Assembly: GCF_028583425.1 (NCBI RefSeq)
Contig: NC_072795.1
Span: 10,563,001-10,627,000 of the forward strand
Direction of reading: 5' to 3'
DNA length: 64,000 bases
DNA from: Eublepharis macularius
Taxonomy: Eukaryota; Chordata; Lepidosauria; Squamata; Eublepharidae
Of the stretch, positions 11,705 to 25,000 are shown piece after piece. The translations under genes and the position numbers were made by a program. A model generated the notes under the pieces. It did not search any database, was not told the DNA's origin, and saw nothing but the letters and a program-made list of their open reading frames with translations. Every line of letters begins with the position of its first letter. The first letter of the stretch is position 1.

Positions 11705-12945
11705 CATTTGCATGGATGTAGTAAAATGAAGGGGAACAATGCCATCACCCAGCAGCCAATCAGAGATGAAGGCCTGCCATAATAAAAATGGTTTCTTGTC
11801 TGAGAAACCTGCAAAGCCTCCTCAGGAAGGAGTTCCACACTGTGCCCCCCCCCAAAAAAAACCACCTACCCATCTGTCCATGCCAACCTTCACTCAGGTA
11901 AAGTCAGTTCCTACAGAAGGCATCTTTCCTGGATCTTCACTTTTGTACATGGTGAGATGTGAGAAGGTATTTTAGAGCGAAGTCACACTGTAGAACCAAG
12001 CCATTTAGAACTATCAAGGCTAAATCAGCACCTTGTGTTCAGCATGGATGTGAACCAGGCACCAATGCAGACTGAATAGTACAAACTTTATATACTCATT
12101 GCTTCCAATCAGGTCTCATTGTACTCTATTTTATTCCAGCTGGAACTACAAAACAATCTTCAAGGGCAGCCTCAGGTGGAACAAATTGCAACAGTCTAAT
12201 CTGGATGTGATTATAGCCAATTCAGTCCCCCCCCCCCAAGAGGCTGTAGATGGTAAACCAGCCTAAGATGCTAGAAGACACACCTGGCGATCACCTGTCT
12301 TTTGTCTACTCATTGGAGACGCTTCCAATCAGGACTCATTGCACTCTGTTTTATACCAGCTGAAACTTCAAAACAAACTTCAAGGGCAGCCCCAGGTAGA
12401 ACACACGGCAGCAGTCTCATCTATATGTGACTATAGCCAAATGAGCTCTGGCGGGTTCAGTGTTACCCAAGGTCAGCCCTGGATTATAATGGCCTTTAGT
12501 ATTACTTAACTCTCTTACATATTTTTTTTGAATTTGTTATTTTCTACACCACCTTTCTAACTTCTTTAAGGCATCCCGTGCCTTTAAAGCATAAAAAGCA
12601 TTAATCAAAACCATTTAAAAATACAGTACAATTGCATGGGTGTAGTAAAATGAAGGGAAACAATGCCGTCACCAAGCAGCCAATTAGAGATGAAGGCCTG
12701 CCATAATACAAATGTTTTCTTGTCTGGGAAACCTGCAAAGCCTCCACAGGAAGGAGCTTCCAGTCAGGTCTCATTGCACTCTGAAACTTCAAAACAAACT
12801 TCAAGGGCAGCCCCAGGTGGAACACACTGCAACAGTCTAATCTGGATGTGATTATAGGCAATTCAGTTTTCCTCCCAAGAGGCTGTAGATGGTAAACCAG
12901 CCTAAGATGCTAAAAGACACACCTGGCAATCACCTGTCTTTCCAT
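11705..12945. repeat. local duplication within LINE 3' region
   Basis: The block at 11705-11830 ('gtagtaaaatgaagggg', 'gatgaaggcctgccataat') recurs at 12637-12755. The block at 12105-12300 ('caatcaggtctcattg', 'ggctgtagatggtaaacc') recurs at 12760-12925, with a third partial copy at 12320-12440. The copies have diverged by substitutions and short indels. Confidence 0.75.
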
Positions 12946-13262
12946 GGACAGCAAAGGATCCTGAAGCACCCCCAAACTGCATAGTTGAGACTTTAGGAGA
13001 AGTATCAGATCGGGCTGAACACCTATTCCCATATCAGTTTCATTCTCCTATTATTTCCCACCCACAGCACTACCATCTTGGCTGAATTACATTTCAGCCG
13101 GTTCACCTACATCCAGTCTCTGACCTGGTTAAAACTTCTCCGCTGCTTCTCTGGATTTGAATGAAAAGGAAAGGAAAGAGAAAGAGCGGTGTGCTGTCTC
13201 CATATTGGTGACAACATGCTCCAAATTTCTGGGTGCGGATATTGAACAGCATAGGAGGTAAG

Positions 13263-15284
13263 CAGGGCCCGTGCCAGGGTTACTTGCGCCAGAGGCAAGA
13301 TACCTACTTGTGCCCCCCCCCCAGTAACCAATTTTAAAAAACAGAAGAAATGTAGGAAAAATGAAAAGTACAAAACTTGAAACTTTTTACATTTTTAATT
13401 TAATTTTTATTTCTTAATTTAAATTTTAAATTTTATTTTTTTAAATACATGTGAGAATAAATAACAACAGTCTTTGTTTCTCTTATTGTAAGCCAAAAAT
13501 CTATTTTGTGAGCAGCAATAGCCACTTGCATTAAAGTTTTCAGCACACCTCCTTTTATGTGTGTGTATAAAAAAGTTTCCCTCTCTCTTCCTTCCCACCT
13601 CTTTCTGAACCCAGAGACTCTTGGCAGTAGAAGGAGGGCTTCTCTTACAGGGCCCGCTTGATCATCTTTGTCAGAGATCCCTTTTGGGAACTACCCTCCA
13701 TGCTCATCCTTCTCCTCTCCGCTACCCTTGGGTTTGAAGTGAGCAGCAGCTGACAGCTAAGCATGTGGTGTATAAATATTGAAATAAACTATTGGGGGTA
13801 GGGTTGCCATCCCCCTGCCCAGGGCGGGGGAGCCCCCGATTCCACCCTTTCCCCCCATGCCCACTTACCTGGCTGGCAGGGGGTGCAGTCCCTGGGCCCC
13901 CTCTTCCCAGGTGGCACAGTGTGCCCCCAGGTGCAGGGTGTGCTCCTGCGCCATGAAAGCGGGCGGCAGCAGAGAGAGAGCAGGTAGCAGTGGCAAGAGC
14001 AGCCCTCTCTCTTGCCGCTGCTGCTGCCCCGTGCAGCCCACACCGGCAGGGACAAGGGGCGTGGTGGTGGCGGTGGCAGCGGCAATGAGAGTGAGCTGTG
14101 GTGGCCACGGCCCGCTCTCTTGCCGCAGCCACCGCTGCTCCTGTGCACCCTGCACCAGCAGGGACAAGGGGTTCCTAGAGGCTGTTCTGTTCCAAGAGGC
14201 TGTTATTCCACTCTGGGGCTGTCATTCCAGTCCAAGAACACTTCTACGACTCCCAGGGGCTGTCATACCATTGTGGTGCCTGTAATTTCACTCCAAGAAT
14301 GCTTCTACTACTACCAGGGGCTGTCATTCCACTGTATAACCTGTTATTCCTTTCCAGAACACAGATTCTGCTCCGAGGGGCTGCCATTGCACTCTTGAAG
14401 TTGTCATTCCAGTCCCAGAACTCTTCTTCTACTCCCAGGAGCTGTCATTGCACTGCACTCTGGGGGCTGTCCTTCCAGTCCCAGAGCACTGAACCTATTC
14501 CAAGAACTGCCATTCCACTCTGAAACCTGTCCTTCTGGTCCTGGAGAACAAAGTTTATAGCTAGGGACAGTCATTGCACTCTGGGGGGGCTGTCATTCCA
14601 CTCCCAGAGTATTCTATCTGGTCCCAGAGACCTTTATGGAAAATCCATTCCACATTTCCTTTGGAACTTTTTTTGTGTTGTGATGCATTTCAATGGAGCC
14701 CAGGCAAGTAAATTGGCATCCCTGGCTCCCATTATCTCCAATGGGCCTTCAAGCCTCTCCTATTATTTCCAATGGGCAATCCTCCTGTCATTTCTTTTAG
14801 TACATGGCGGGGGAGGGGGAGCAAAAAAGAAAGGAGGGAGCAAGGGGGAGAAAAGGTCAGATAGGAGCTCGCTACTGTCCAGCCAGCTAGAGTCTCTCTT
14901 CCTTGCTCCACATGGAGGCTTCGCCCAAGGCTTAAATTGAGAGGGGGGGAGGGGGAAAATGGCAGAGAGAGAAATGTCCTTGCTGATTCTCTAGGTCCTT
15001 CCTGTTTTCTCTTTCCCCTCTGCTTTCTTCTGTCATTATTCCATCTCATCCTCCCCCACAGTCCGCCAAAAGAAACTTATCACTTTTCCTCCGCTCCTTT
15101 CCAGTTTGTGAGGAGTCAGGCAGAAGATAGGGGGGGGGGAATGCTTGGCATGCGTGCAGCATGCGTCTTCTCAGCCCTCCCACTCAGTTGCTGCACAGTG
15201 TGTGCCCCCACCCCCGGCACCCCCTCCGGCGCCTCTGCGCTTGAGGCAATTGCCTGACTTGCCTCCATTGACACGCCATCCCTG
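13263..15284. mobile_element. non-autonomous hAT element K1 (CAGGG…CCCTG)
   Basis: Bounded by CAGGGCCCGTGCCAGGG at left and CGCCATCCCTG at right. A perfect 8-bp target duplication, GAGGTAAG (13255-13262 and 15285-15292), flanks it. CAGGG/CCCTG ends with 8-bp duplications are typical of hAT. It contains a C-rich AGGGTTGCC-like segment (13800-14160) and an imperfect tandem array (14170-14640). The longest frames are low-complexity and not transposase. It interrupts the CR1/L2-like LINE. Confidence 0.85.
14170..14640. repeat. imperfect minisatellite inside K1
   Basis: Recurring 'ggggctgtcattccactc' and 'cccagaacacttctactactcc' blocks alternate at roughly 40-80-bp spacing with much variation. 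This is a decayed tandem array, a common interior for non-autonomous DNA elements. Confidence 0.75.
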
Positions 15285-15566
15285 GAGGTAAGATGGAACT
15301 TTGTGGGACCAGAGGGGCCAGTGGCCAAGGGAACAAATGGAAATCTCCTGGGAACATCTTGAATCTGTCTTCTACGAAAGCCTAAAACTGGCATAATATC
15401 TCTAAGACCATTTCAGCTAGGTGGCCCAGAAAAATACCATGATCAGTGCTGTTGATTGCTACTGAGAGATGCAGAAGAGTCAACAAGGGAACGTTGTCCA
15501 TTAGTAAACCCAGCTAGATCTTCAAACAAATCTATCAATGCAGTTTCTTCTATTAATCCTGCTATC

Positions 15567-15634
15567 CTAAGCAGAGTTACTCCAGTCTAAGCCCACTGAA
15601 ATCAATAGGTTTAGACTGGCGTAACTCTGCTTAG
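15567..15634. mobile_element. short palindromic repeat in the P450 upstream region
   Basis: A 68-bp hairpin: CTAAGCAGAGTTACTCCAGT at left pairs with 'actggcgtaactctgcttag' at right, around a short loop. This sequence type is widespread in reptile genomes. It ends about 145 bp before the TATA box. Confidence 0.75.
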
Positions 15635-15778
15635 CATTGCTTTATAAGTCAGTAATAAAGATCAGTATTAATAATGTTGACAATGAGGTGTGCTATGCCT
15701 GGAGAACCACATTCCTATAGTGCATGAGTATGCTGTCAGAAGACTTGTTGTGTGTGTGCGTCTTTAATAAGTGGAGAG

Positions 15779-15787
15779 TATAAAAGG
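15779..15787 (+). promoter_or_regulatory. TATA box of the CYP2 gene
   Basis: TATAAAAGG lies 107 bp before the start codon. Transcription would be expected to start about 25-30 bp downstream, near 15810, giving a 5' UTR of about 85 bases without an upstream ATG that I can see. This start point is inferred, not observed. Confidence 0.65.
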
Positions 15788-15893
15788 CAGAAGCAGCAAC
15801 ATCTCTTGAGAGAAGCAGCAGGCCATCAGCCAAAGAGCATTCAGCCCACCAGAGGCCTTAGAAAGAGACCAGGGCAGAGAAAGGAAGATAATT

Positions 15894-16061
15894 ATGTGGA
15901 TACGGGCAATATTGATAGCTGTGCTGGTGTGCCTCCTGATTGTGCACTTTCTGAAACTGCTCGAGATGCGCAAGAAGTATCCCCCTGGGCCTTCTTTTCT
16001 TCGAGCAGCTGCAGGCGTAGTGCGTTCTGGATTCAGAATTAACCCCGATCTTTTTGCTGAG
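15894..16061 (+). CDS. CYP2 exon 1
   Basis: Codons 1-56, phase 0 at the end. It starts MWIRAILIAV with a hydrophobic anchor, then KKYPPGPSF. The start is the only ATG placing the anchor at the N terminus; adenine at -3 gives a fair Kozak context. The donor is GAG|GTACTT. Intron 1 is about 14.0 kb. Confidence 0.93.
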
Positions 16062-19000
16062 GTACTTATTTCTAAATACTAGTTAATCTTCTGCAAAGGA
16101 TAATGAGTAAACAGTGCTCTGCATTTTATGGCCCTAGGGCCAAATACACCTTGTTTAAAAAGAAAATGAAACATTTAAGTTAAGGTAAATTGGAGGGGTT
16201 GGCGGGATGATAGAATATTCAGTATGTGATGGGGATGGTGGGCAAAGGTTTTTGTGGGAGTAAACGACTTCTCAAGGTGCTTTCCAGAAAAGGAGATGAT
16301 AGAGGTGAACAGGTGCCAGGAATCCAAGTGCAAACCATGTGCAGATTTATACCAGTGCACTAAAGCAATTGCACAGGGTGTCCCTGTTTGTATTCATTGT
16401 TGTGAGATGTGTTTGCCACTTTCCAATAAAAGACCAACAATAAGCAGCTTTTGGGTTGCAGAAGCAATAATTACAATAATAATAACTACAGTCATCCATT
16501 CCCCTGTAAATTCTTTACTAATGTCTTTAATCCATGGGAAATTTCTGTTATGTTCTACTGGGCATTCCCAAATTTCTTGCCAAAATTTCAGGGCTTTTTT
16601 TTTTTACATGGGATGATGTTCTTCTGTGCTGCATTTCCTCCCAGTGACTTATAGAATAGTCACTGACTGCTTCGAAATTGCAAATTTTCTTTATACTGCT
16701 TTATTCATCCATCAAAAAGTAAAAAATATTGACAGAATAGAACTTGAAAATGGTGACATTATGAAATCATTACCAAATAATGAAAATTATAAATATCTTG
16801 GAATATTAGAATTAGATAACATCCTGCGTGTGTAAGTAAAAAAACTGACTCAGAAAGAATATATCATGAGAGTACAAAAAATTTTGAAGTCAAAATTAAA
16901 TAGTGGAAATACAATCAAGGCCATAAATACGTGGATGATTCCAGTGATCAGATATCCAGCTGGAAGAATAGATTGGACACAAAGCGATTTAGAAACATTG
17001 GATCGAAAAACACAAAAACTAATGAACATGCATCACTCGTTACACCTGAAAAGTGATATTGACAGGCTATTTTTATCACTAAAAGTTGGTGCAACGTCTA
17101 AAAAATATTGAAGGAAAAAGTGGCAGCAGCCCAACTTGGGCATGGTTGAAGATGGGTACAATCAAGAAAGAAACTGAGGGTCTGATCTTCGCAGCACAAG
17201 AACAAGCATTGCAAACGAATGTTATGAAAGCCAAAATTCAGAAAATCAGTGAAAATCCAAAATGTCGACTTTGCCAGAAAAAAAGATGAAACTGTGTCCC
17301 ACCTTACTTGTGAATGCATCAAAATTGCACAGATGGACTACAGAGCTAGACATGATAGGGTTGCAGAGCTGATTCATTGGTCATTGAGTAAAAAATATAA
17401 TCTGCCAGTATCAAAGAATTCATGGGAACATCAGGTGGAAAAGGTGTTAGAAAATGATCAAGTCAAGATCTTGTGGGACTTTAGAATACAAACTGATCAA
17501 CATCTTGAACACAATACACCAGACATAACATCTGTGGAAAATTGAAAAGTCTGGATAATAGACACTGCAGTTCCGGGGGATGCCAGTCAAAGAAAAAGAA
17601 CAAGAAAAAATGATTAAATATAGAGATCTGGCAATAGAAACCACGTGACTATGGAAGAAAAATGCAACAGTAGTCCCCATTGTCATCAGGGAACTGGGAA
17701 CTATTTTGAAAAACTTTGCAACTTATATGGAAAAACTGCGGCTTTCTGATATAACACCTGCAGAATTGCAAAAGACAATGTTACTTGGAGCAGTGTACAT
17801 ATTACACAGATACCTGGCTGATACTTAGGCCTCTGGCGGAAACTTGTATCAGCTCAGCAAGGCCAATCAATGATAACGTGATCTTTATTTATATTATTGA
17901 TTGTGTTGTGTGAAATTCGAATAACGACTACATTTATATACTGCTCTTCTAGACAGATTAGTGTCCAGTGCGTTGAATAAGTTAGTGTTATTATTATCCC
18001 CACAATACAGCTGGAGAGCTGGGGCTAAGAGGAGTGGCACAAGGCCATCTACTGAGCTCATGGCAGTCGTGAGATTCAAACCAGTAGAGTGCTGATTTGC
18101 AGATGAATCACTTAACCACTGTGCTACAGCATCGAAGTTTCTGTTTTCTATTGACATAGAAGTTTGGTTTCTTCACTGCAGATGTTTGCTCGTTGGGATT
18201 CACTTTTATCTCAGGTGTTTGGGTGTACTGTGATTAGGGTTATGTGAAAACTTTTAAAAAGTGTTTTTAAGATAGGCTTCTTGAAGGTCTCATAAAGCAA
18301 AACTTAATCAGTAGCCTTTAGGGATCAACCATTTAAGTACTGTGCTACAGCAGCTCTCTAATTACGAACGAAATTACTAATGAAAATGGCTCTACATATG
18401 CATTTGCTGTAGTGAACTCCACCTTATGGAATGGCCTGCCTGAAGAGATCAGGAAAGCTCCCACTTGCTCAGCTTTCTGCAAACTATGCAAAACTGAATT
18501 ATTCAAATAGGCTTTTTCATGCAGGCAACAGGGCAGTGCTGTAAGAAACAGTTCAGAGAGATGCTCTTGGTAAAGGGACAGGAACTCTACACTATTCTAC
18601 TGGGCACTGTCTGTTGATGTAGATAGGCTCCTACTGGGTGGCTTCTGTGCTGCTTAATATAACATGTCAAATTAATTATGTTTTCTTCCAGCAGTTTCAT
18701 CTCTGTATTCAGATTCTGAATTTACTGCATTGTGCAGAGGGTTGGACTAGATGAACCTAGAGGTCCCTTCTGACACTATGATTCTATAATTCTATAATTT
18801 CCACTGTTTTCATCCTTTGGGATGAAGCAGGGTCAGGTTTTGGTGTTTTGTTACAGCTAGCATATGAGTGTTTTCTCCATTCATGGATAGTATGTAGTTG
18901 TGTAGTTTAAACCTGCTTGTTAGAGATGGGTACAAAACGAACTACGGAACAAAATTCTGTACAGAACGGCTGGTTCATAGTCAAAGAACCACACATTCTA

Positions 19001-22000
19001 TGGGACCGCATTTTTCTGAACCAAATGAATTTTTCTTACTGTTCTGTTGCCGGTTCAGACATTTTTGTTGCCAAACACTCCCTCACCCAGGCAACGGTGG
19101 CAGTCTTTAGCTTGGCCCCATTCTGAGGCTTCCAGGCTTGATTGGCAGCTGTCCCTGCCAACTAGACAGCTCCCACTCTGGCTTATTCAGCCAGGAAAAG
19201 TGGGGAGGGTTAGAGTCTCCCAGGCAACTGAGGAGATGGGCCTTCAGCAGCCATGGTAACACCAATCTCTTCCTTCCAAAACTATGTCAGGCAGGTTTTT
19301 CTGCCAACCAGAGTGCTCCTGTGTTGTTCAATCTCTTGGCTTTTTCCATAAATAGGGGAATCCGTGTGATTCCTGGTTTCAGTTTCTCTAGAGTGGGATA
19401 GGGAGGAGAGCTTGGTGGCTGGCTGTGATGTTGGGATTGGGGTTGGAACTTGGATCTTTGGCCTGCACTTCCGGCTGCTAGAAAAGGGGCTGAAAAGCCT
19501 CTTTTCTTTTCTCTTGCTTTCTTGTTTTTCTTCCTGACTGGGAACTGGGGAGGTGTTTGGGGGAAAGGGTGCCTTTTTTCTTCCCCCCCCCCATCCCAGT
19601 CTTAGCTTCCCCCCCACCCAGCCTTTCCTGGGGGCACCAGCTTTGGGGCTCTATAACTCGGAGAACTGTATTGCAATCTTCATGAAACTTGGCGGATTCC
19701 TGGAGGAGAGCCTACTGAAAACTCCCTGTGAGTTTGGGCTCTCTAAGCCTGAAGGGGGCTGTCCTGCCCCCCCCCCAAACTCCAAACCTCAAACCAGTTT
19801 GGAAATTGGGTGAGTTCGTTAAATTCGTGTTCTGTGTTCTGTGGAAATTAACGAACCATGAACGGAGCAGTTCATTTTTTTTTTGTTCCGTGCCCATCTC
19901 TACTGCTTGTCTCTCTCTCTCTTGGAGCAGTACGAGTTCTTTCTGCCATGTTCATGTTACTAATTGGAGTGAGTGTACATTCATAATGAGTTGTTCTGTC
20001 TCAGTGTTTGTTACTTGCAGATTGTATCAAGCACCGAAAGGCCTTTGAATCATTAGTGCATCTTGTATGCACCATAATTCAATAGCTGGGGAGTTGTGCC
20101 TTCCTGTGGGTTGAGAATCAAGCACAAGTGGCAGGACAGTGGTGGCCTCAGCCTCAAGAAAAGGAAAATACCATAGTGGCCCAGGAGGTAATCTTGTTGG
20201 CACCACCTGAGGCTGCCCACCCCATTCCAGGTTCAGCAAGTGGGTTTTTTAGGAGCAGAAATGGCAGCTGGGAAAGAACAGTATCCATTCCAGTCCAAGA
20301 TTGCCCTAGTACAGCTGGCACAGGAGAAAGGAGAAGAGACCAGCATACCCTGTCAACAGACCCTCAGGAGGTAGTTTTATGAGGAGCCAGATATACCCTT
20401 ATCCCAAACTTTGCCCTGGTACAAAATGTCAACACAAATCATCATTGCAGCAGCAGCATTGCCACAGCAGCAACCTTGATTGGCATTGCATCCATATGAA
20501 CGACAAAAACACTCCACACATTCACAACTCAGTCTACAAATACATAACTCGCCTCATAGACGTAAGATTCAAAAATCTGGCTACAGTTTCTATCACCTTT
20601 TGGTTCTGTGTAGCTAGTAGAAAAATAATTTTACATTCATCAGATTTCCCTATTTTCTCTCTCAGCAAAGGATCAATAAGTATGAGGTGTATATCACAAT
20701 AATAAGTACAATACAGGAAAAGATTTTCCCAGGTTTCTATGCCTTGCTGAGCACAAGTGCATAACCGGTTAGCATATGGAGTTTTGTGAAATCTCCCATA
20801 AAGTATCACAAACTGAGCTAACGAATAAGCTCTGCGATAATGTGGGGGTGTTAAACAGGTAAGATACTCTGCCCTATACCCATGGGGTAGAAACCCCAAA
20901 CCCAGGGATGAGCATCTGCCTTTTGCAAGACTCCTAAAATCTGGATCTTGATGTCAAGGAGTCTTTGTCTGATCAGTGCATGCGCTGATTTTTCTGTGAG
21001 GGAAAATAAATCTTCAATATTAATCTCTATTGAGTTAATTTTCTCGTCTATGTGGTTTAGCCACATGGATAACTGAGACTCCATCAGCATGTGAAAGATG
21101 AGGCTATCCTCACTATTCTTAAAATGTAGATGTAAACAAAATTTAATAGTATTAATCCATGCTTTAGTCTCAAGAAGTTTTGATTGGTTTTAAGGCAGAC
21201 TCACATGGGAAGGCCCAATATTTTCTGTAGAAGGTTGGATTGTATTCTTTCCACTTCCTTGTTGGAAGCCATAATCGATATAGGCACTCCATAAAACAGT
21301 CCTGCAGTAATTTTGTAGTTGAATACTCTAATACCTGAGGGCATAAATTGATTACCCTTGGTAAAATAGAAGCGAGTGAGCACAAGTACATTGCAGTTCA
21401 CAGATTTTTATCAATTCCCTTCTATGAGGAACCCAGCTTGCTCTATAATTGAAAAGGATTCCTAGATAACGAAAACGTTCGACCTGTTCTATCCTATTAC
21501 ATTCCATTTTAAGAGTCTCCATGCTTTTGCAAAAACCATGATTTTCAGTTTCTCAAAATTCAGGGTCAATTTGTTTATTTCACAGTAATCGTAAAAGCGT
21601 GATAATAGTAGTTTCATACCAGTTTGCAAGAGGGCAAGTAAAACTGCATCATCTGCATATAAGAGCAGTGGAATATGGATTGCCTCAAGTCTGGGACCTT
21701 GGCCATCTATATCCACCAAAAAGGGAGCCAGATCATTTATTGAAGAGATTGGATAATAGTGGGGCTAATATACAACCTTGTTTCACCCCAATATTTATTG
21801 GAATTTATGGGGTTAGATCTCCTTCACGAGAGCATTTAACCTGACAAGTAGTGTTTTAATGTAACTTTTAAATCAAAAATAACAATCTATTATTTATCCC
21901 AGCACTTACAAGCTTCTTCCAAAGTAATTCTCTTGAAACAGAATCAAAAGCTCCCTTAAGATCTAGAAAGGCCACAGTTTGGAGCCCCTCACTTTCTTAT

Positions 22001-25000
22001 ATTTATTCACAAGATGGCTTAGCACTGCACTATGATCTCAGGTAGATTTCCCGTGACAGAATCCAACTTGTTCTGGTCCCAAAATTTGCCACTCTGACAC
22101 CCAAGCACTAAGTTTATTGCTAGATTTCCTGCATAGAGTTTCGCTGCAATAGACAGGAGGGGAATGGGTCTGTAATTACTCGGGAGTTGACAATTCCCTT
22201 TTTTCAATATTGGCATCAATATTGCGTTTGTCCAAGCATTGGGCATTAACCCTGTCTTGTCTATTTCAGTAAACAGAGTGGTCAGAAAGGGAGCCTACCA
22301 CTCTGAGAATGCCTTAAGCAGTTCAGGTAGAATTGCATCAGGGCCTGTGGGCCTTCCCGGGCTTAAGGTGCTCAGTGAGGGATTCCACCTCTTCAGCCTG
22401 TACCGGAGGCCATTCAGGACAATCAGCTAGATTGAGAGGAGTTTCCTCCAATAAGCTAACTCTGCTCTTATAGAAGATTGACAAGAAGTAATCATGCCAC
22501 CTGTTTGCAGTAACAGGACTGTTTAAGGCCACCTTCTTATCCAGTGAGTCTGAGACTAAAGCTCAGAATTTCTTTGTGTCATTATTTATTGTAGCCTGAA
22601 GAAGAAGATCCCAATATTTTTGTATAAAAGCTCTTCCCCCCCCCCTAAAGGTTTGATTTAATTGATACTTCAGGTCAAAATATATCAATGGCAGTCTTGA
22701 TAAATTTGATTCTCTATACTGCTTATAGATGACATGCACCTGAGCTTTCACTTTTTGACATTCATTATCAAACCACCCTGGTGTACCTAACTCCTTATGA
22801 GCTTGCTGTGGTGTTGATTGCACCCCAAGAGTGCCCACAAGCTGAATCGTGATGCTATCATATAAACGAATTAACTCTGAAGTTCAGGATGATTTCCTTG
22901 ACAGTGCCATATATTCTGCTAGAATATTCAGATTAAGAAATCTTACAGCCTTACAAACTGCTTTATGCAACCAGTATTCTAGGAATCCAATTTTCCGCAT
23001 TCCCATAATTGTCCCCATCACTGTCGTGGCTCCTGGGGGAGAAAAACTGGCCAAGAATAAGTATCAGGGTAAAATGATCACTTTCTGAATGCTCCCCAAT
23101 TTTAAATGAACTCACCTGTCCCATAAGAGAGGGGGGAATCAGCATATAGTCTACCACACTACATCCTTGTCTAGCGGCAAGTATAAATTCCTCCTGAAAT
23201 TCATGACAGAAGGAACCATTCAATATTACGAAATTGAACCAAACGCTTAGACGGGCTAAACAGATTCCAGCATCATTAATGTGGGTATCCTTAGAGTATC
23301 TACAGATAGACATACAGTTAGGGAGAGCCTCAGATACAGTTAGGGAGAGCCTAAGATAGAGTGCCAGTGATCAGTTAAAATTTGCTTATCGGTACAAGGA
23401 GGAATATGTACATAAATAATAATAATTATTAAATTCTTTTCCAAACCTTTCAGTAGGAAAGCTTGAGCCAGATGACGACAATCCTTAAGAGGTAACACCT
23501 CTAAATCAGATCTACATGAGCATAGTAATGTTAAGCCCACTTTGTAGGCTAAAAGGGAGAAAGTCATGCAGCCCTCTAAATTAATCTCATACTGAGCCCA
23601 AGTTTCCTGTAATAATATGATATCAAACCTGTTAAGAAACCATCTAAACTCTGGGTCAAGGCAATGTTCCATGACAAGATCTTGATGTTTGAGGATGGAA
23701 AGATCCCTATCAGTCAGTCTGACTCTGTTAGTTGTTCCAAGGATTTTTTTATATCAAAGAGAACACTGCCATTCCTTGTAGACTGATGAGTAGGTTTAGA
23801 TACCACCTCATGATCTCTGTTGTAACTAGACATGGGCACAAATGGGGAAAAAAAACTCGAACAGGCTGCTTGGTGTTCATTCCCAAGGACGAACATGAAC
23901 AGACTAACGGAACCAAACATGTCCTGTTAACAAACATGTTCGTGTTCGGTGTGCGTCGGTGAGAGAGCAGCCCCCTTAGCACTTAGAGAGCCCATATTCA
24001 CAAAGAATGGGCAACAGGCTCTTCCCCAGCCATCACCCAAGTTTGGTCAAGATTGCAGTATAGATCTCGGAGTTATACATTCCCAAATTCGATGCCCCTA
24101 GGAAACTCCCATTCAATACAAATGGAGCCACCCTCTTCAGCCCAGTTCACTTTGGCCCCATGAGGTGGGCCTGAAGGCGGGCCCCCTCTTGGGGGCAGGG
24201 GGTCTGTCCACTGGCTGGCTACACCCCCCATGTGCCCGCCCGCCAGGCCTCCAAGTTGGAGGCGGACAGATTATCTGCTTATGCAGCAAGGTGGTTGATG
24301 ATTGCAGCTGCCAGGCCTGGCGGGCTCGAGGAGGTGGTGGCATGCTGCCTCCCATCAGGGGGTGGGGGATCTGGCCACTTACTGGCGGCACCCCCCATGT
24401 GCCCACCCGCCAGGCCTCTGGGTCAGAGGCGGACTGATTATCCACTTATGCAGCGAGGTGGTTGATGACTGTGGCTGCCAGGCCTGGTGGGCTCAGGGAG
24501 GCAGTGGCATGCTGCCTCCCATCATGGGATGGGGGATCTGGCCGCTTGCCAGTGGCACCCACCAGCCAGGCCTCCGGGTTGGAGGCAGACCGATTATCCG
24601 CTTACACAGCAATGTGGTTTATGACTGCGGCCACCAGGCCTGGCGGGCTTGGGGAGGGGGTGGCTCTCCCCACAGAATCCTGTCCACCTCTTCCCATGAA
24701 AGAGAGCTGAAATGGCCAAGGGGCCTCTAGGTCACATACTGTATCAACTGTGGCCGGAAAGTCGTGGCGGAGAGACAAGATTTTATCAGCAAAAAAGCTC
24801 GCAAAAGCCTCACAACTTATCGCCAAATTCAAATTTTGATGGTCTCCAATCTGAATGGGAGACCAATGAACATACCATATTAAACAATTTAGCCAGGCGT
24901 GAGCTAGCTGATGCAATGGAAGCTGCGTAATATTCCTTCTTCACAGCTTTCACTGCCATCTCATAGGATTTAATATGCAACCTATAAGATGTTCTTGCTT

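Larger units (their letters stand above)
11700..15560 (-). mobile_element. CR1/L2-like LINE relic, split by a hAT insertion
   Basis: Two reverse-transcriptase signatures are readable on the minus strand. At about 15440-15500 there is 'LSVAINSTDHG', corresponding to the LLDLSAAFDTVDH block. At about 13080-13140 there is 'WM.VNRLKCNSAK', corresponding to the WMRxNRLKLNPDKTE block. Between them sits hAT element K1 (13263-15284). Downstream 3' sequence at 11705-12300 is repeated at 12637-12945, a local duplication. The coding frame is heavily decayed and cannot produce protein. Confidence 0.65.

Noticed and set aside
13857-14398. Overlapping 128-142-codon frames on both strands
   Set aside because: They fall in C-rich and tandem-repeat sequence of hAT element K1; composition explains the openness.
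24302-24730. 142-codon frame
   Set aside because: It reads through three 165-bp tandem units of a hAT element.
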